A DNA stretch of 64,000 nt from Acheta domesticus (GCA_031308135.1 JAHLJT010000631.1:215831773-215895772); one strand, 5' to 3'; positions 35,680-47,478 are shown, counted from the first letter of the stretch. Notes: generated by a model not told the origin, from the letters alone. A program made the numbers and translations.

Positions 35680-36240
35680 AAGTTAAATATGACAGAAACG
35701 AGAGAAAAGGGAGGAGATAATACGTTGTATTCCATGTAATACGTTCCTATAATATTTTCCAACGATGTATTATGTCAAATGTCATGTAAAAGATGCGTCC
35801 TTCTTGCCGAAAAATCGATTGATGGCCAAACATCTGTCTGTTCTGAACGCTAGCGCGTAAACCGTTTCAGTTGAGTTTATCCAAAATTAATATTACTCAA
35901 TCATTCTGGCTTCTGGAATTTGAAACAGATATTTTCATTTTGAGGGCACGTTATACAAAGCCCCTTGGACATTTTCAAAATTTTCAAAAAAACCGGCTCC
36001 AATTTTTTTTATTAAATTTTTTCTTAGATATTGCAAATGACGTTTGAGAGAATGGTTCTGGTCTCATCTTCGTTGAAACCCCCAATTTTCGAAAATGGAA
36101 AAAAAATTAAAACTACAAAATTGAAGATAGAGATTTTTGCTTCAGACAAAGTCTATTGTACACAATGAGCTATTTAAAAAATATCAGGTACAATTTCTTT
36201 TTTTTAAAAGTTAGTGGTTTTCGCGTAATTTCTGTTTGAA
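35680..36240 (-). repeat. Family C repeat, diverged minus-strand copy
   Basis: Read on the - strand, blocks appear in the same order as at 38,150-38,750: 'atcttcaattttgtag', 'ggagccggttttt', 'gaaaattttgaaaatg', and 'gcgctagcgttcagaac' followed by an 'agacaga' block. It has no ORF. Confidence 0.6.
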
Positions 36241-36244
36241 ATTA

Positions 36245-36975
36245 ATGAAGCTCATATGGGCTTACATAACGATAACACTGTAATATTGCGAGAAAGCATG
36301 TGCTGTTGTAGCACCATTAGTTTATTGTTTTGATCATTTGTACCAGACCAGGAAAGCATATACCACCAGGAACAATTTTGTTCTTTTATCCCGGTACCCC
36401 TCACACTCTGACCTCCAGGGTCAGCCCCTGCGAAGGATGGCAAGCAGCCCCGCCGCTACACCTCGAGTAGGAAAATATTAGTGTTGCAGGTAGATTTCAA
36501 TGACATAGACAATGAGCGGTGCCAAGGAGAACTGTGGGATGCGAATGACCTCCACATCCGTCTCGTGTACATGGCCCTCACGCCGTTGACAAATTCCCAC
36601 ACGTGAGAAGCAGGGGTTAGAAAACTTCATGAATGGGTAAAGGGAACCTGATCCTATTTGATAACGAGACATTTATGATCTTTTGTTCCCTGAAAGAGAA
36701 ATTAAATCGCCTACACGATATTAGATGTCACAATTGTAAGTAACCTGACAATGCATTCTATCGCAGCTATGCATCTGTATCGACAGTAAACACTACCATT
36801 TTTTCGCTTCTTATTCTATTTAGTTCAAAATTGTCAGAGATGACGGTTTAATACAAGTGAATCTGCGAATTGTGCGTGGCCGCTCTCTGCAGAGAAAGAA
36901 TTTTTTCACATAACAGTTCCAAAAAAATTCTGATCGTTTATGACGGCAGCCGCTTATTTCAGGTGGCTGTTTTTC

Positions 36976-37026
<51 letters not shown>

Positions 37027-37280
37027 CACACACATATGTATGTGTGTGTGTACAACCGCACAACCTGTTTTATGTCAAGCCGGGGTTATTGGAATATTGC
37101 GAGCAGCGCGGTGGCCCAGACGAAACTGTCCCTCCCCTTTTTCTGATTACCTTCACGACCTCAATCACCTACCTCACGCTCCGCACTGAGCCGCCGGACG
37201 CCGCTAAAATGACTTTCTCACCACGTAATTTGTGCGTCCGCTACCCTCGAGTTAATGACACATGATAATTCGCCATTCAT
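36245..37280. other. Non-coding stretch with a (TA)n microsatellite
   Basis: The (TA)n tract at about 36,982-37,020 runs into CATATACACACACA. ORFs here that read as Tyr-Ile runs are artefacts of that tract. Nothing else was recognised. Confidence 0.7.
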
Positions 37281-37282
37281 TT

Positions 37283-38755
37283 TTTTTGTCATTTTCTTAA
37301 TTTTTTGGTTTCCTATTGGTAGAACGGAAATATTAATTTTAGAATATTAAAGAACACAAAAACCTAGTCATAAATTGCGATTTTATTTTAAAACTTATAT
37401 GCCGTTTGAGAGAAAATGGCGTTTTAGCGCTACTAAAAATGCGAAATTTAAAGCTCATTTTCACAGAAAATTTTTGAGTTTTCAAAATACTTTATTTGAA
37501 GTTATTTGAAGCACATACACTCACATATATAATAATCTTCACAAATTGATGGTAATGTGCATATTAAAGATGTGAGAGATATTTTTAAAAAAATTACAAT
37601 TATGTAATTTTTTAAAAAAACAAAACATAACTCAAAATAAACTTTACGCTATACTAAAGAGTGTAATTCGCACTACCCGTTACAAAAGTTTCAAGAAAAA
37701 AAATTGCAGCCATATATGAGAAAATGGTGTTTGAGCGTTTCTGGAAATGCGAAATTTTGAGCTACTTTTCACTGAAAACGGTTGTGTTCTCGAGAAACTT
37801 TACTTGACATTATTTAAAGCACATGTACTCGTAAATATAATAATGTGAAAAATTCGCCGCTAATGTACATATTATCGACGTGAGAAACATGTAAAAAAAT
37901 TTACATTTTTGTAATTTTTGAAAAAAACAACCTATAGACCAATATGGCTTTTATGTCATCTGACAGAGTACATTTACCACTATCCCTACCAAAAGTTTAA
38001 AGAAAAAATTTGGAGCAGTTTTTGAGATAATCTTGTTTTTGTAATACTTTAAAATTGCACATATTGCACGCAATATTGCAAGAAAACTACTAAAATTTTG
38101 AAAAACACTTATATGACCTTTATGAAAGAACTTAATATGCAGAACAAATTTTATTTGAAGAAAAAATCTAGATCTTCAATTTTGTAGTTGGAGAAAGACG
38201 CCGAAAACAAATTCAAACTTTCACAATTTTCGAAAATTCAGAGTTATTCCTGAAGATCGGACCTATGCCACCTTAATAAGTGTATTTTCCTCTATTCATA
38301 CAAGAAATTTAAAGAAAAAGTTTGGAGCCGTTTTTGAGAAAATTTTGAAAATCCCCGGGGGGGGGCTTCATGTAAAGTACCCCAAAATTTTGAAGAATCT
38401 TTTACAAAATCTCAAAGCTTCGACTAGAATCAGATCGACCGGGGAATATCCATTTTGAAAGAATTCGTACGTATGGTTTAGGCGCTAGCCGTGTTCACGG
38501 ACAGACGGACGTTTTCATTTCAATTGTTTTTTCGGTATCAAGGACCTAGAAAACAGGGTGTCTGGCTACAGCACGTGTTAGGGGATTTTTTCTTAATTTA
38601 GCAACTGGTTTTATCCACTTATTCGTTTTCACGGCCCGGCAATTAATTTTTTTCCGGCGAAAATTGGCCATTTTTTTCGCGCAGCATTACATAACTTTCC
38701 CTATACTACGTATATCACTCCGTGTCTACGTACGTATACGGGAAAGTAAAAAGGG
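37283..38755 (+). repeat. Family C repeat, longest copy
   Basis: About 1.47 kb and non-coding. The interior is made of diverged tandem units of about 310 bp. 'Gccgtttgagagaaaatgg'-type unit starts recur near 37,390, 37,708, 38,012 and 38,327, and the first three units end with 'aaaagttt(a/c)aagaaaaa'. The right end holds a poly-G tract in 'ccccgggggggggcttcatg', 'ggcgctagccgtg', 'cggacagacggacg' and a terminal 'tacgtacgtatacggg'. Confidence 0.85.
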
Positions 38756-39300
38756 GTGTACATCCGCATGCTGAAGGGGCGCGAGGCGATGAATAGTGGC
38801 TTAGTACAAAAATATGTTTGTAAGATTTTTCTACCAAATAATCGAGAATTATGTTATGTTTATATTCTTCATTACTTATTACTATTTAATTTTTTTCTTA
38901 TTTTCTTTATATTCTTATATAAACATCTTTACTAAGTGTCAGGAATATGTTTTAATATCGAATTCTTTTCTTGTTTTCGTTTTGTTTAATGCTATTAAAT
39001 CATTCAGTTATTTATTGTATTAGCAATAATGTGAAATAAATTAAAAAGTTAACAATTCTCGTTTATGAACGTATATCGCTTTTAACAGAGAAGAATGTCA
39101 ATTAAACTTAACCTGAACGTTCCATGTTCATTCTTTTATGTTACTCAAATAAACAGGATTACAAAATCAAGATTTTTTTGATTAATTTAAAAAAAATACA
39201 CTCAGTTGAGAATTTTAATCTGACTGCTGTATTATTTCTTTTTAATGGATAATTCTTTGTTTTAATGAGAAAATGGGAATTAATGTAGCTCAATTATAAA
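38756..39300. other. AT-rich non-coding stretch
   Basis: Lies between the family C repeat and the tail of the Penelope-like element; no supported feature. Confidence 0.6.
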
Positions 39301-39872
39301 ACTTATCCAATTTTATTTATGGCAATCCTTTATTGTTCACATCTGCACATAGAACACAACGTTTCGTAACGTGTTTTGTTACATCATCAGACTCCTAAAT
39401 TACGGGATAGAGAAATCAATATTATTCATCATGTCAAATTGGTTAGTTAACAAACTATTTCTCATAATCACTTAATTAAAAGTTAATACTACAAAGTTAA
39501 AATGTTTCATGTAAATTGAGTAAAAATGAATCTTAATATCAACTAAGTCGACTATCTAAAAGTAAATAGTTCTTCAAAACACGTTGAAATAAGAAAATAT
39601 TAAAATGATAAAATTGGATTATAATAAAAGACAAAACACACAAATCAAACAAAAATAAACAATATATTTCAATGAGACACTCACCTTAATAAAGGGAACT
39701 GTTGTCCCATTTTTAACGGTAAAGCACTCGAGGATACAGTCCTCGAGGACACATAACTCAACAGCAACCTCCCCCAGTGGACTCAAGAATATAAACTGTC
39801 CCGAGGATGACTAACGTAACGTAGGCACGGCGCATGAATAAGCAGTGTGGCAACTTAACATATTAAGCATTA

Positions 39873-40215
39873 CTCTTGGTATTTCTTAATTTTGTACCAC
39901 ACATTATCACATGCGTTGGTAAAAACATTCATTTCTACGTTGGTATTAAGAATGTGATTTAATTTAATTTGAATGGTTTCTGAAATAAGTCGAGGGAATC
40001 TCTGGACCTCGGTGTCCCAAATAATTGGGTTCTCAAAATCAAATTCGTGTGACAAATTCAGCCTGTGTCTTGATAAAGAAGAGAGTCGAGGAGAAGATTC
40101 TTTAATATTTCTAGAATGTTCTTTCATTCGTTGTTTAATTGGGCGCTTAGTTTGTCCTACATATGTTGGATTGCAATCAACGCAAGGTAAACTGTATACC
40201 ACGTTCTCACGTTCA
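39873..40215 (-). pseudogene. GIY-YIG endonuclease domain of the Penelope-like element
   Basis: The open stretch reads VYSLPCVDCNPTYVGQTKRP followed by IKQRMKEH, the pattern of Penelope-associated GIY-YIG domains (VYxIPCxxC...YIGQT...R...EH). Its C-terminal part (SHEFDFENPIIWD, RFPRLISETIQIKL) also fits. It lies in a different frame from the RT part, so a frameshift separates them near 40,215-40,265. Confidence 0.85.
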
Positions 40216-40262
40216 AGAAACGGTACTGGTCTTTGACATTTTTATTAGATTCTGTTTATTGA

Positions 40263-41255
40263 TTAATTTATTGTATATTCGAAGTTTAATGTTTGATCTA
40301 AGACATTATTTCTTAAACTTATTTTGTATTTTGGGTACGTACGGCATACTATAATCTGTTCGTTGTCTGCGTGTTGTGTATCTGTCATAACTATATCCGC
40401 TTGTGATGGATCACTCAATACTCTCAATCTTTTGTTGATGCAGCGCCTCGCAAATAACTTTGGATAATTGTTTTTTTCTAAAATTTTCCTAACCTTGTTC
40501 AAATTAATATTATGGAATTCTTTATCGAATAACTTTATGGCCCGATCTACTCGTTCATAAACTACTGACTTCTTATGCTGAATAGGATGGTCTGATAAGA
40601 AATTTAACGTTCTATCTGAAGAACAATCCTTCCTTTACCAATTGGTAATTATTTTATTCCCTTTCAAATTCAGGGTCATGTTAAGAAAATTTAAAAAGTT
40701 ATTGATCGATTTTTCCAACGTGAACTGAATTTCTGAATTATATGAATTGTAATCAGTTAAATGGCTCTCCAAGTTATCCTTGTGCATTACAATTAATATG
40801 TCATCTACGTATCTCTTATAAAATAAAGATTTGTGACGCGGTAGAATTGTCTCCTCCATTTTTCTCATGACCAGTTCCGAAAATATGGAACTCATAGAGC
40901 CTCGAATAGGTGTTCCTGTTAATTGTTTATATATAACATTGTCAAAAATGAATTCAATATTACTCAGTAAACACTTAACAATGATTATAATTTCTTCTAA
41001 AGGAAACGTGAAATCTGGGAGCCTTAAAATAAACTCTCTTATAGCTTCAATTGTCAAGGAATGTGGCATACTTGGAAACATTGCAACATCGTCCATTGAA
41101 AATATTTCATGCTCTTGGGGTACAACCAGATCTTGAAAGAGTTCAGTTAAATCAAAACTATTCTTAACAATATATTTCTTTAATTTTCAACAATGGATTT
41201 AATAAGGAATTTAAAAATTTGCAAAGATTGTACTGAGGTGTGCCTATTGATGATA
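40263..41255 (-). pseudogene. Penelope-like reverse transcriptase fragment
   Basis: From right to left: VSSIGTPQYNLCKFLNSLL (about 41,248-41,192), then after a frame change KKYIVKNSFDLTEL. The core RT block follows (SMDDVAMFPSMP, GTPIRGSMSS, YKRYVDDILIVM), and the frame stays open to about 40,638. A TAA replaces the tyrosine expected in 'NWYRK'. After it the same frame continues with RTLNFLSDHPIQHKKSVV and NKVRKILEKNNYP to 40,263. The usual RT aspartates are present (DD of YVDD), but the stop and frameshift make it non-functional. Confidence 0.88.
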
Positions 41256-41257
41256 CT

Positions 41258-41596
41258 ACAAGTCTCTGTGGAAGTCACACGGAATTTAATCCCAGAAAAA
41301 TCCAAAGGACGATACGAAAAGGCATACCAAGAATTTAAAGCTTGGAAAACGCAGCTTCCTGTGAACGTGGCATTCACAATATTGCATGAGTGCCAAAATT
41401 TATAGCCACCTATCTTGGTCTTCCAGATCCCGACACCGGTCATTGTTTAAGAAGAAATTCGGCTGCGGCATTGGTCGATTCATGAGCCTCGGTCACAGAT
41501 TTGAAACGTTTTAATGGGTGTCGGAGCTCTACCGAAGGCGAATCCTATGATGATGAGTCCGTGGTAAATAAGGTGAAAATGGAAACAAAAAAATGA
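41258..41596 (+). pseudogene. Tyrosine recombinase remnant (Crypton-like), internally deleted
   Basis: Two separated pieces of a tyrosine recombinase are joined. The N-terminal piece (about 41,270-41,345) reads NLIPEKSKGRYEKAYQEFKAW. The C-terminal catalytic piece (about 41,412-41,593) reads YLGLPDPDTGHCLRRNSAAA, then a stop, then VTDLKRFNGCRSSTEGESYD and VVNKVKM. HxxR and the nucleophile tyrosine position are visible. The usual histidine/tryptophan position of the GGW block is changed to NGC, and the middle of the protein is missing. The family resembles Crypton/DUF3504-type recombinases found in eukaryotic elements; the exact class is an inference. Confidence 0.65.
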
Positions 41597-41599
41597 CTA

Positions 41600-42660
41600 T
41601 CAGCGAGGAAGCTGGCGCGTCGAATTCCAGTGGCGACACCACACCGTCAATAAATTTTATTGGAAAATATTTTTATTTCATGGAATGACATGAAAATGAT
41701 GCTAATTTACCCGATTTTCTAATTGCACAATTAATAGTATTACAATTAACAATGAGCGTTCTCCAAAATAATGAGTTTCTTTTATCCCTTTTTGTCTTAT
41801 AAATTGCCGTGTTGTTTTTTCGTAATAAAGTTGTCTTGCGATGAATTGGAGGTTGTTTATTTACGTTGCTAAGGATGTTAAAACACGTTGCTAAGGATGT
41901 TAAATTTCGTAACATACAGGTAGGTACAAGTATCCTTAACTAACCTAAAGGGTTGCAAGTTAACAGGGGTTAAAGGCGCATGTGACCTATAACTGTTATG
42001 GGTCAGGTATCCAGTGGTGTACCGCTACCACCGAATAATTTGTATCACACCTACTTTTATATCTAGCGTCAATTTCTCTGGACGAAGTGCCCGCGAGCTC
42101 TTAATCGGCTTGTTACCGTGCCCGCGACCTTGGCATGCCGGGTCTATACCCTTCTGTCTTGGCAATGACAATTGATCACTCATTAAGTGAATATTAAAAG
42201 AAAAAAGAGCGATCTTGAATGCTCGTCAATTTATAAATTTGGCCAACAATCCTCATTGAGGCACAGGGTGTGCGGAACGTTACTCGACTTAAAGAAACAA
42301 ATTTGGGAAAATCCTGAATAGCACTTATATTCCAATAAAAAAAACAAGTACAAATGCAACCCAACACAAAACATCACTCAATATTACACACAACATATAT
42401 TCACATAATCCGCACAATTTCATCGCAAGTTCGGAGTCCACGGAAATATGCGCTAGGAATTTAAGCTCGTGACCGTGGCGCCCAAATTTAGGTCTCACTT
42501 AATGGCATTTAATGGATTTGAGTTACAGGAGTAGTTTCTTTTGAAATTATTGTTGTTATTAAAACATCGACAAATAAATTAATATTTCAACAAGTTAATC
42601 CATGAAGTTGGCGGTTGATCGAATTTTTGGCTCGTCAGCGCATGAAAAAGAAATGACCAC
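41600..42660. other. Non-coding stretch, nothing recognised
   Basis: AT-rich sequence; an 80-codon ORF on the - strand (41,673-41,915) has no recognisable motif. Confidence 0.55.
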
Positions 42661-42664
42661 TACT

Positions 42665-43027
42665 TGTTGCTCTGATCGGTAGTTTTCCTTGATGTCTTTG
42701 ATCAATAGCATGGAATGCTAGAAAACGGGTCGTAATAAACGTACACCGTGAGCGATGTTTCCTTCCTCAACCCTGAACACTACCCTTACACACTTAGATG
42801 CACTACACTACCATCATGCCGGGAGACGAGTCGGGAGCTTAGATCTGGGTGCTGCCCCGTTGGGGAACATGTTGGGGGGGGGGATCTCGTAGGGCGTCGT
42901 ATAGGGTGGCGCCAAATCTCACGTTCCAATGTAGAGGAACAGCGCTACCTCCCGCGATATAACATATCCTATCCTTATGGGACTAATGACCCTAGTACTG
43001 TACGCGCCCGGAATTAAAGTAATTAAT
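42665..43027 (+). repeat. SINE family A, copy in a local tandem duplication (unit 1)
   Basis: Has 'gctctgatcggtagttttcc', 'gccgggagacgagtcgggagc', a G-rich tract, 'ggcgccaaatctcacg' and 'cttatgggactaatgaccc'. It runs into GC-rich sequence (43,030-43,110) that is repeated after the next copy. Confidence 0.85.
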
Positions 43028-43127
43028 CGACGAAGAAATGCCCCTCGGCGGCCAAGGTCGTGCCTGGTCGCGTCGCTTGCGCCGCCTGAGGGAGCGGGAC
43101 CTCGCATTGCGCCCCTTCGAGCTCAGG

Positions 43128-43352
43128 AGCTGAAAAGCTTGTCCCGCCTGGGCGATGCCCTGTCATATATGCCCCGATGGCCCGTCATATATGAAGAGAG
43201 AAAAATCTCGCAAGCCGCTCTGTAGGTCGACGCCGAATATCACTTTCCAACGTGGGAGAAACCCGCGACTTCCCGGGATACAACATGTCCTACCCTTACG
43301 GGACTAGTGACCCTACTACTTAACGCGCCCGAGAACACGACGTAATCAATCA
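43128..43352 (+). repeat. SINE family A, 3' module (unit 2 of local duplication)
   Basis: Contains 'agcttgtcccgcctgggcga', 'acgccgaatatcactttcca' and 'cttacgggactagtgacc' and ends 'aatcaatcaatg'. It is followed by the same GC-rich 'gcccaaggtcgtgcctggtc' segment as unit 1. Confidence 0.85.
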
Positions 43353-43700
43353 ATGAAGAAATGGCCGTCGGCGGGCGCGGGCCGCCTCCGCCCAAGGTCG
43401 TGCCTGGTCGCGTCGCGCCGCGCCGCGCCGCCTGCGGGAGCGGGCCGCTCTGATTGACGAGCGTGCCGGGGCGGGGGCGTGATGAGGCCGGCCGGCCCCG
43501 AGCAGTCCCCGGGCGCGTCCCCCTCGGGGCAGATGAGCGTCGGGAGGAGCTGCCTGCTGCGCGCCGCCACGCGCCCGTCCTCGCTGCGTCCTCGCTCCTC
43601 AGCGCCGCGCCGCGCCGCGCCGGAACGCCCTCGCGCAGGTATGCGTCCTCCCCCCGCCCTGCCCCTCCACGCCGCACAGCTCGCGCGATGCGCCGCGCAC
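43350..43700. other. GC-rich, CpG-dense island
   Basis: Very high G+C with frequent CpG (runs of GCCGCGCCGCG). Several long overlapping ORFs exist on both strands, which is expected of such composition. None has a recognisable domain. It could be an unmethylated promoter or 5' exon region, but no gene start is demonstrable. Confidence 0.6.
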
Positions 43701-43704
43701 GGGG

Positions 43705-46200
43705 CGAGTGCTGCTTGTTGGTGATGTGCATTTCCTGGTCCCAGCGCCGTTGGCACAGCGAAGCAGACTGCTAGTTGTTATTTCAGGGCAAAAGGGTCGA
43801 TAGTATGGGATTTAAGAATTCCAAACTTACTCGTTTGTGAAGTTTATAACCGAAAAGAAAGTTCGATACGGAATGCATTGGGCGGAATCTTGTTTTCTTG
43901 CAAACGACGTGTTGCTGATACCATTTTCTAGGATTAATAGCAACTATTGAATCGGAGATTACCGACCAATTATATTGGGAAGGATACAATATATTTCTTG
44001 TTTTTTTAATCTTAATCTTCTTTCTTGCCGTGTTTCTTTTTTTATGAAGCCTTTTGAGACGTTCTGGCCTCATGATGTCTTTGAATAAAAAGGTAATCTT
44101 TGTCTATCCAACATTTTAAATGGTTTAACTTTCAAAGATGATTGATGTCATTGTAGTTCTTGAGCAAATTACTTTCTAAGAATGATTATTGTGGGCAGAG
44201 GTCCTTTACTGTCGTTGAGTGTACGTTAGTAACCTGATCTGTCGCTAGTCGCAGGGCCACTCATATTACAATCGTGGCTGCATGTTACCGCACACCTGTA
44301 AAACGAATCTTTCATTGAATAATTGAACAATTGCGGATAAAATTGTTGGGAACATTTCCTAATCTTTCTAACAGTTATTGTTTTCGATGTTCAAACGCAT
44401 AAAAAGAGAACCTTTTCACACAAGTCTTTTAAAATAGAGTACATTCTTTAAGTGAGAAGTTCATCTTTTGCGAGAACACGCCGAAATGATTTTGGTGCAA
44501 ATAAGAATGCCTCATGATAAAATTAACGAGAATTTGTATTTTATAAAGCATTAAATGACCTCTGAGCATTTGATGACTATATCCTCTACTACCACATACA
44601 ACTAATACAAATTAGTTAAAAATCAACGGATATTTTTTAAGTAAAGCTTAAAATAAATGGGTCTTTTTAAAGTGAAGTTCTAATTATTCGTAAATCGAAT
44701 GTGTTCTTTGTTCGAATATGTTTCTATTGATAGCAGTAATCAAAAACGAAAGTCAAACGTGTTACGTAAACATTGCTTATCGCACATTTTATCGGGTAAA
44801 ATGTATTATGTATAGAACAGAATGTTGCTTTTAAAGACTTCACTAACCAAAAAATCATGAAAACTAAATATAAAGCTTTTATTTAATTTATGGAGGCCTG
44901 TGTCCCACATTTTCTTCGTTGTCTAGAATTCATAAAATCCTTGTCACAAAAATTCATAATTAACAATTTCTCATGTGATAATTTTGTTCGTAAATATAAT
45001 CGTCAGTGGTGACTGTTCCCCTTGAAGAGTTATAGGAGTTTCAATGAAGTGTTTGGTAAACGCCACGAAACAATAAGGCAAGTCATGCCAACTGACCAGG
45101 AAAAACGCATTATGAACTGGAGCTACTCGCTGGTGTTACAGCCGATTTCCCGAAGGAGAGAAATACCAGGAGTTATTCCTCAGTCATTGGTCTCAGATGC
45201 AACATGAAAGTGAACCCACACGAGATGCGGAGCGGCTGGGACGACAAATATTTTCATTAGTTCTCGATAGACATGGTTTATTAATAAAGATACTACAAAT
45301 GGACGAAAGTCTTTTAATATGTATCGAAGAATAATGAAAAATAAATTCCTCATTTAGGTATGGTTAGAACAGTGAGCTGCAAATATGCATTTACAAAGAA
45401 ATATCGATCGAATTTGACCACAATTGAAATTGATCACAAAAAATCTCTGGGAATTTCCTCAATATGTCTACGTGACATGAACATGTGTCTTCCCGCCTTT
45501 TATCAAAGTGATGCTACACTTCATTTCAAAAATAGTTATATCCAATATGTATGTTTGCATAAACCAACATAATTAATATTGCATTTATTTATTAATTATT
45601 AATTTTATTATTATGCATTAAATAATTAAATACTAATATTCGTAATTTATATTTTGTATATTTTCATGTGTTTCATATATGTTTCGTACGGTTCACATGT
45701 GATAAGCGCAGGACGCATGTGGTATAGAAAGGAATTCTCAAAGAGAGAAACTAGAAGTAATTTACAAAACGGACCTACAAGATTACAATTAAACATAAAG
45801 TTAAAAATATCTTTTGTCCATTTTGGTTTTCTAAAGTCAAACATTAGTACCTGAGATGGGTTTCTAATAACAGTTGTTAGAACACGTGTGTTCTAATCTT
45901 CAATGGCCTCCTATAAACTATTACCAACGTGTCTGTAACATTTCCCAGGATAGATAATGAAATTTAAACGAAAATAGTAGATTCGTGGAATTTTGACCAA
46001 CTGGATTAAAAGTTGTTCGATATTCGATTCGAAACATCTTATTACAATATTTATTTGATTAACAAAATCATGTAGTCTTATATTTGTTTCGTAAATAACT
46101 ATTCCACGAAATTCTAAAAACAAAATGTTGGTTTTAAAACATCATCGCCAAACGATCTGGAGGTAAGAGCCATTATTCACCTGCGAAAACATTCCCCAGG
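43705..46200. other. Non-coding stretch, nothing recognised
   Basis: AT-rich sequence with scattered ORFs of 60-96 codons and no motif, splice pattern or repeat match seen. Confidence 0.55.
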
Positions 46201-46204
46201 ATCC

Positions 46205-46555
46205 ACGGACGTCCAGAAGATGGGGGGGGGGGGGCGAAGGTGGGGCAACTTGCCTTAGGTCCCGACTTTTATTGGAACCCCGATTTTTTTCATTCAAAAG
46301 AAATGAAAAATATATTTATCTCTAATCCAAATTTAACGCTCTAAGTTATTTCTGATGCATGGAGAAATGAATTCCGTTACCGAATTGGGCAAAGTGGGAA
46401 TTTTCGTATGAAACAAGGAGCCCCCTTGGATCAACTGCCTTTGGCCCCGAGTTTTCTCTGGGTGCCCCTGCCGGCATCCCGCCACTGCACCGCCCTGATT
46501 CTTTCGGAATCCATAAATCGCGTTAGGCCATGAAGGCTGAATAGCGGCAACGTCT
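46205..46555. other. Short stretch with a poly-G tract
   Basis: A run of 12 G at about 46,221-46,232 starts a segment whose two ends carry similar GC-rich text ('caacttgccttaggtccc' near 46,247 and 'caactgcctttggccccg' near 46,433). This may be a small degenerate repeat. Confidence 0.35.
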
Positions 46556-46930
46556 CCGGCGGCGGATCTCGCGAATTATGCTCCTTATGAGCCGCCCGCG
46601 CCCGCGGGAGCCAGTGGAAGGGAGGAACAGACGCGTCGCGGGCCGCGCAGGGCGAGCACGCGCGCCGCGCCGCGAGCGAGCGCCAGATTGGGCCCAATTG
46701 CATAATAGGCGCAGCGTACTATGGCCCCCGCCGCCCCGCGACGCACGCACGCACGCACACGCGCGCGCGCGCGCCGCCGTGACTGCTCACGAAGCGGCGT
46801 GTTGCACGCCCTGCAATGTGCGTCACGCTTCCGGCTTCCTAATGCCGTGTTGTCAAGGTCGATGCCACGAGCGGGAGTCCGTGGCACGAGTGCGAAATCG
46901 CCCCTTCACGCAGTTCATCACCCCGCCACC
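46556..46930. other. GC-rich, CpG-dense island
   Basis: CpG-dense, with a (CACG)/(CG) alternating tract at about 46,741-46,775. Overlapping ORFs on both strands are composition artefacts. No domain was recognised. Confidence 0.6.
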
Positions 46931-47111
46931 ATAGACAACGCCATCCCTATGGTAGAACGGAGGGGTTACTAAGAGTTTCCTTTCCCGACGCTAGTGGCGC
47001 AGAGAAGCGTTGTGGCATGCTACGGCGCCACGACGCATGCCACAATCACCAGTGGAAGACCTTGACACCACTATACTACATGCATTCGTGGTTCGCGGTG
47101 ATCACTTAATG

Positions 47112-47478
47112 CAGGCCCGTGTTAACGCACGGACCTGATGGGCCCTGGCTCAGGGTCCCCAATGTTCAAGTGCCCCCAATGTTCTTAAAAAATATATAAC
47201 ATTAAATTTAAAAAAGTGAAAAATAATCAATCGTACAAAAAGTGTTATAAGATTAAACTTTAGGCAAAAATGTGCCATAATATTGTGATGTGTCGCGCAT
47301 AAATCGATAATATTTATAATATGGAATATTGCAGGTTGATGCCATATTGTCACTGAGTGATCAGAAGTTTTTAATAAAACATGTCTGTAAATCAGGGAGG
47401 AGATCGGTGAAAGTAAGAATAGGGGGTCTCCAAATTAACGTAGGTTCATGGTCCCCCAAAGCTCTTAAAACGACCCTG
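47112..47478. mobile_element. Possible small hAT-like element
   Basis: The left end CAGGCCCGTGTTAA and the right end (complement of CAGGGTCGTTTTAA) form imperfect inverted repeats. The flanking octamers ACTTAATG and ACTTACGA share only their first five bases, so the duplication is imperfect. No coding content. Confidence 0.35.

Larger units (their letters stand above)
39300..41270 (-). mobile_element. Degenerate Penelope-like retroelement (RT + GIY-YIG), 5' truncated
   Basis: On the - strand a Penelope-type polyprotein can be followed from about 41,255 to 39,873. It runs from an RT start (VSSIGTPQYN), through the RT core with YVDD, to a C-terminal GIY-YIG domain. It is broken by frameshifts and at least one stop. 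Sequence downstream of the ORF (39,300-39,870) has a motif CTGATGA...GAAACGTTG at 39,357-39,391, which recalls the hammerhead-type core reported for Penelope-like elements. The 5' part of the coding region is missing. Such elements reverse-transcribe at a target cut made by the GIY-YIG nuclease; this copy is dead. Confidence 0.85.

Noticed and set aside
36870..37265. A 131-codon ORF containing a Tyr-Ile run
   Set aside because: The run is a translated (TA)n microsatellite and the flanks are unrecognised.
41193..41260. N-terminus of a host gene starting at 41,193 (+)
   Set aside because: This part is the antisense of the Penelope-like RT start; only the sequence after about 41,260 belongs to the recombinase remnant.
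43240..43774. Overlapping ORFs of 80-163 codons on both strands
   Set aside because: Explained by extreme GC content without stops; no domain, and part of the region is a SINE tail.
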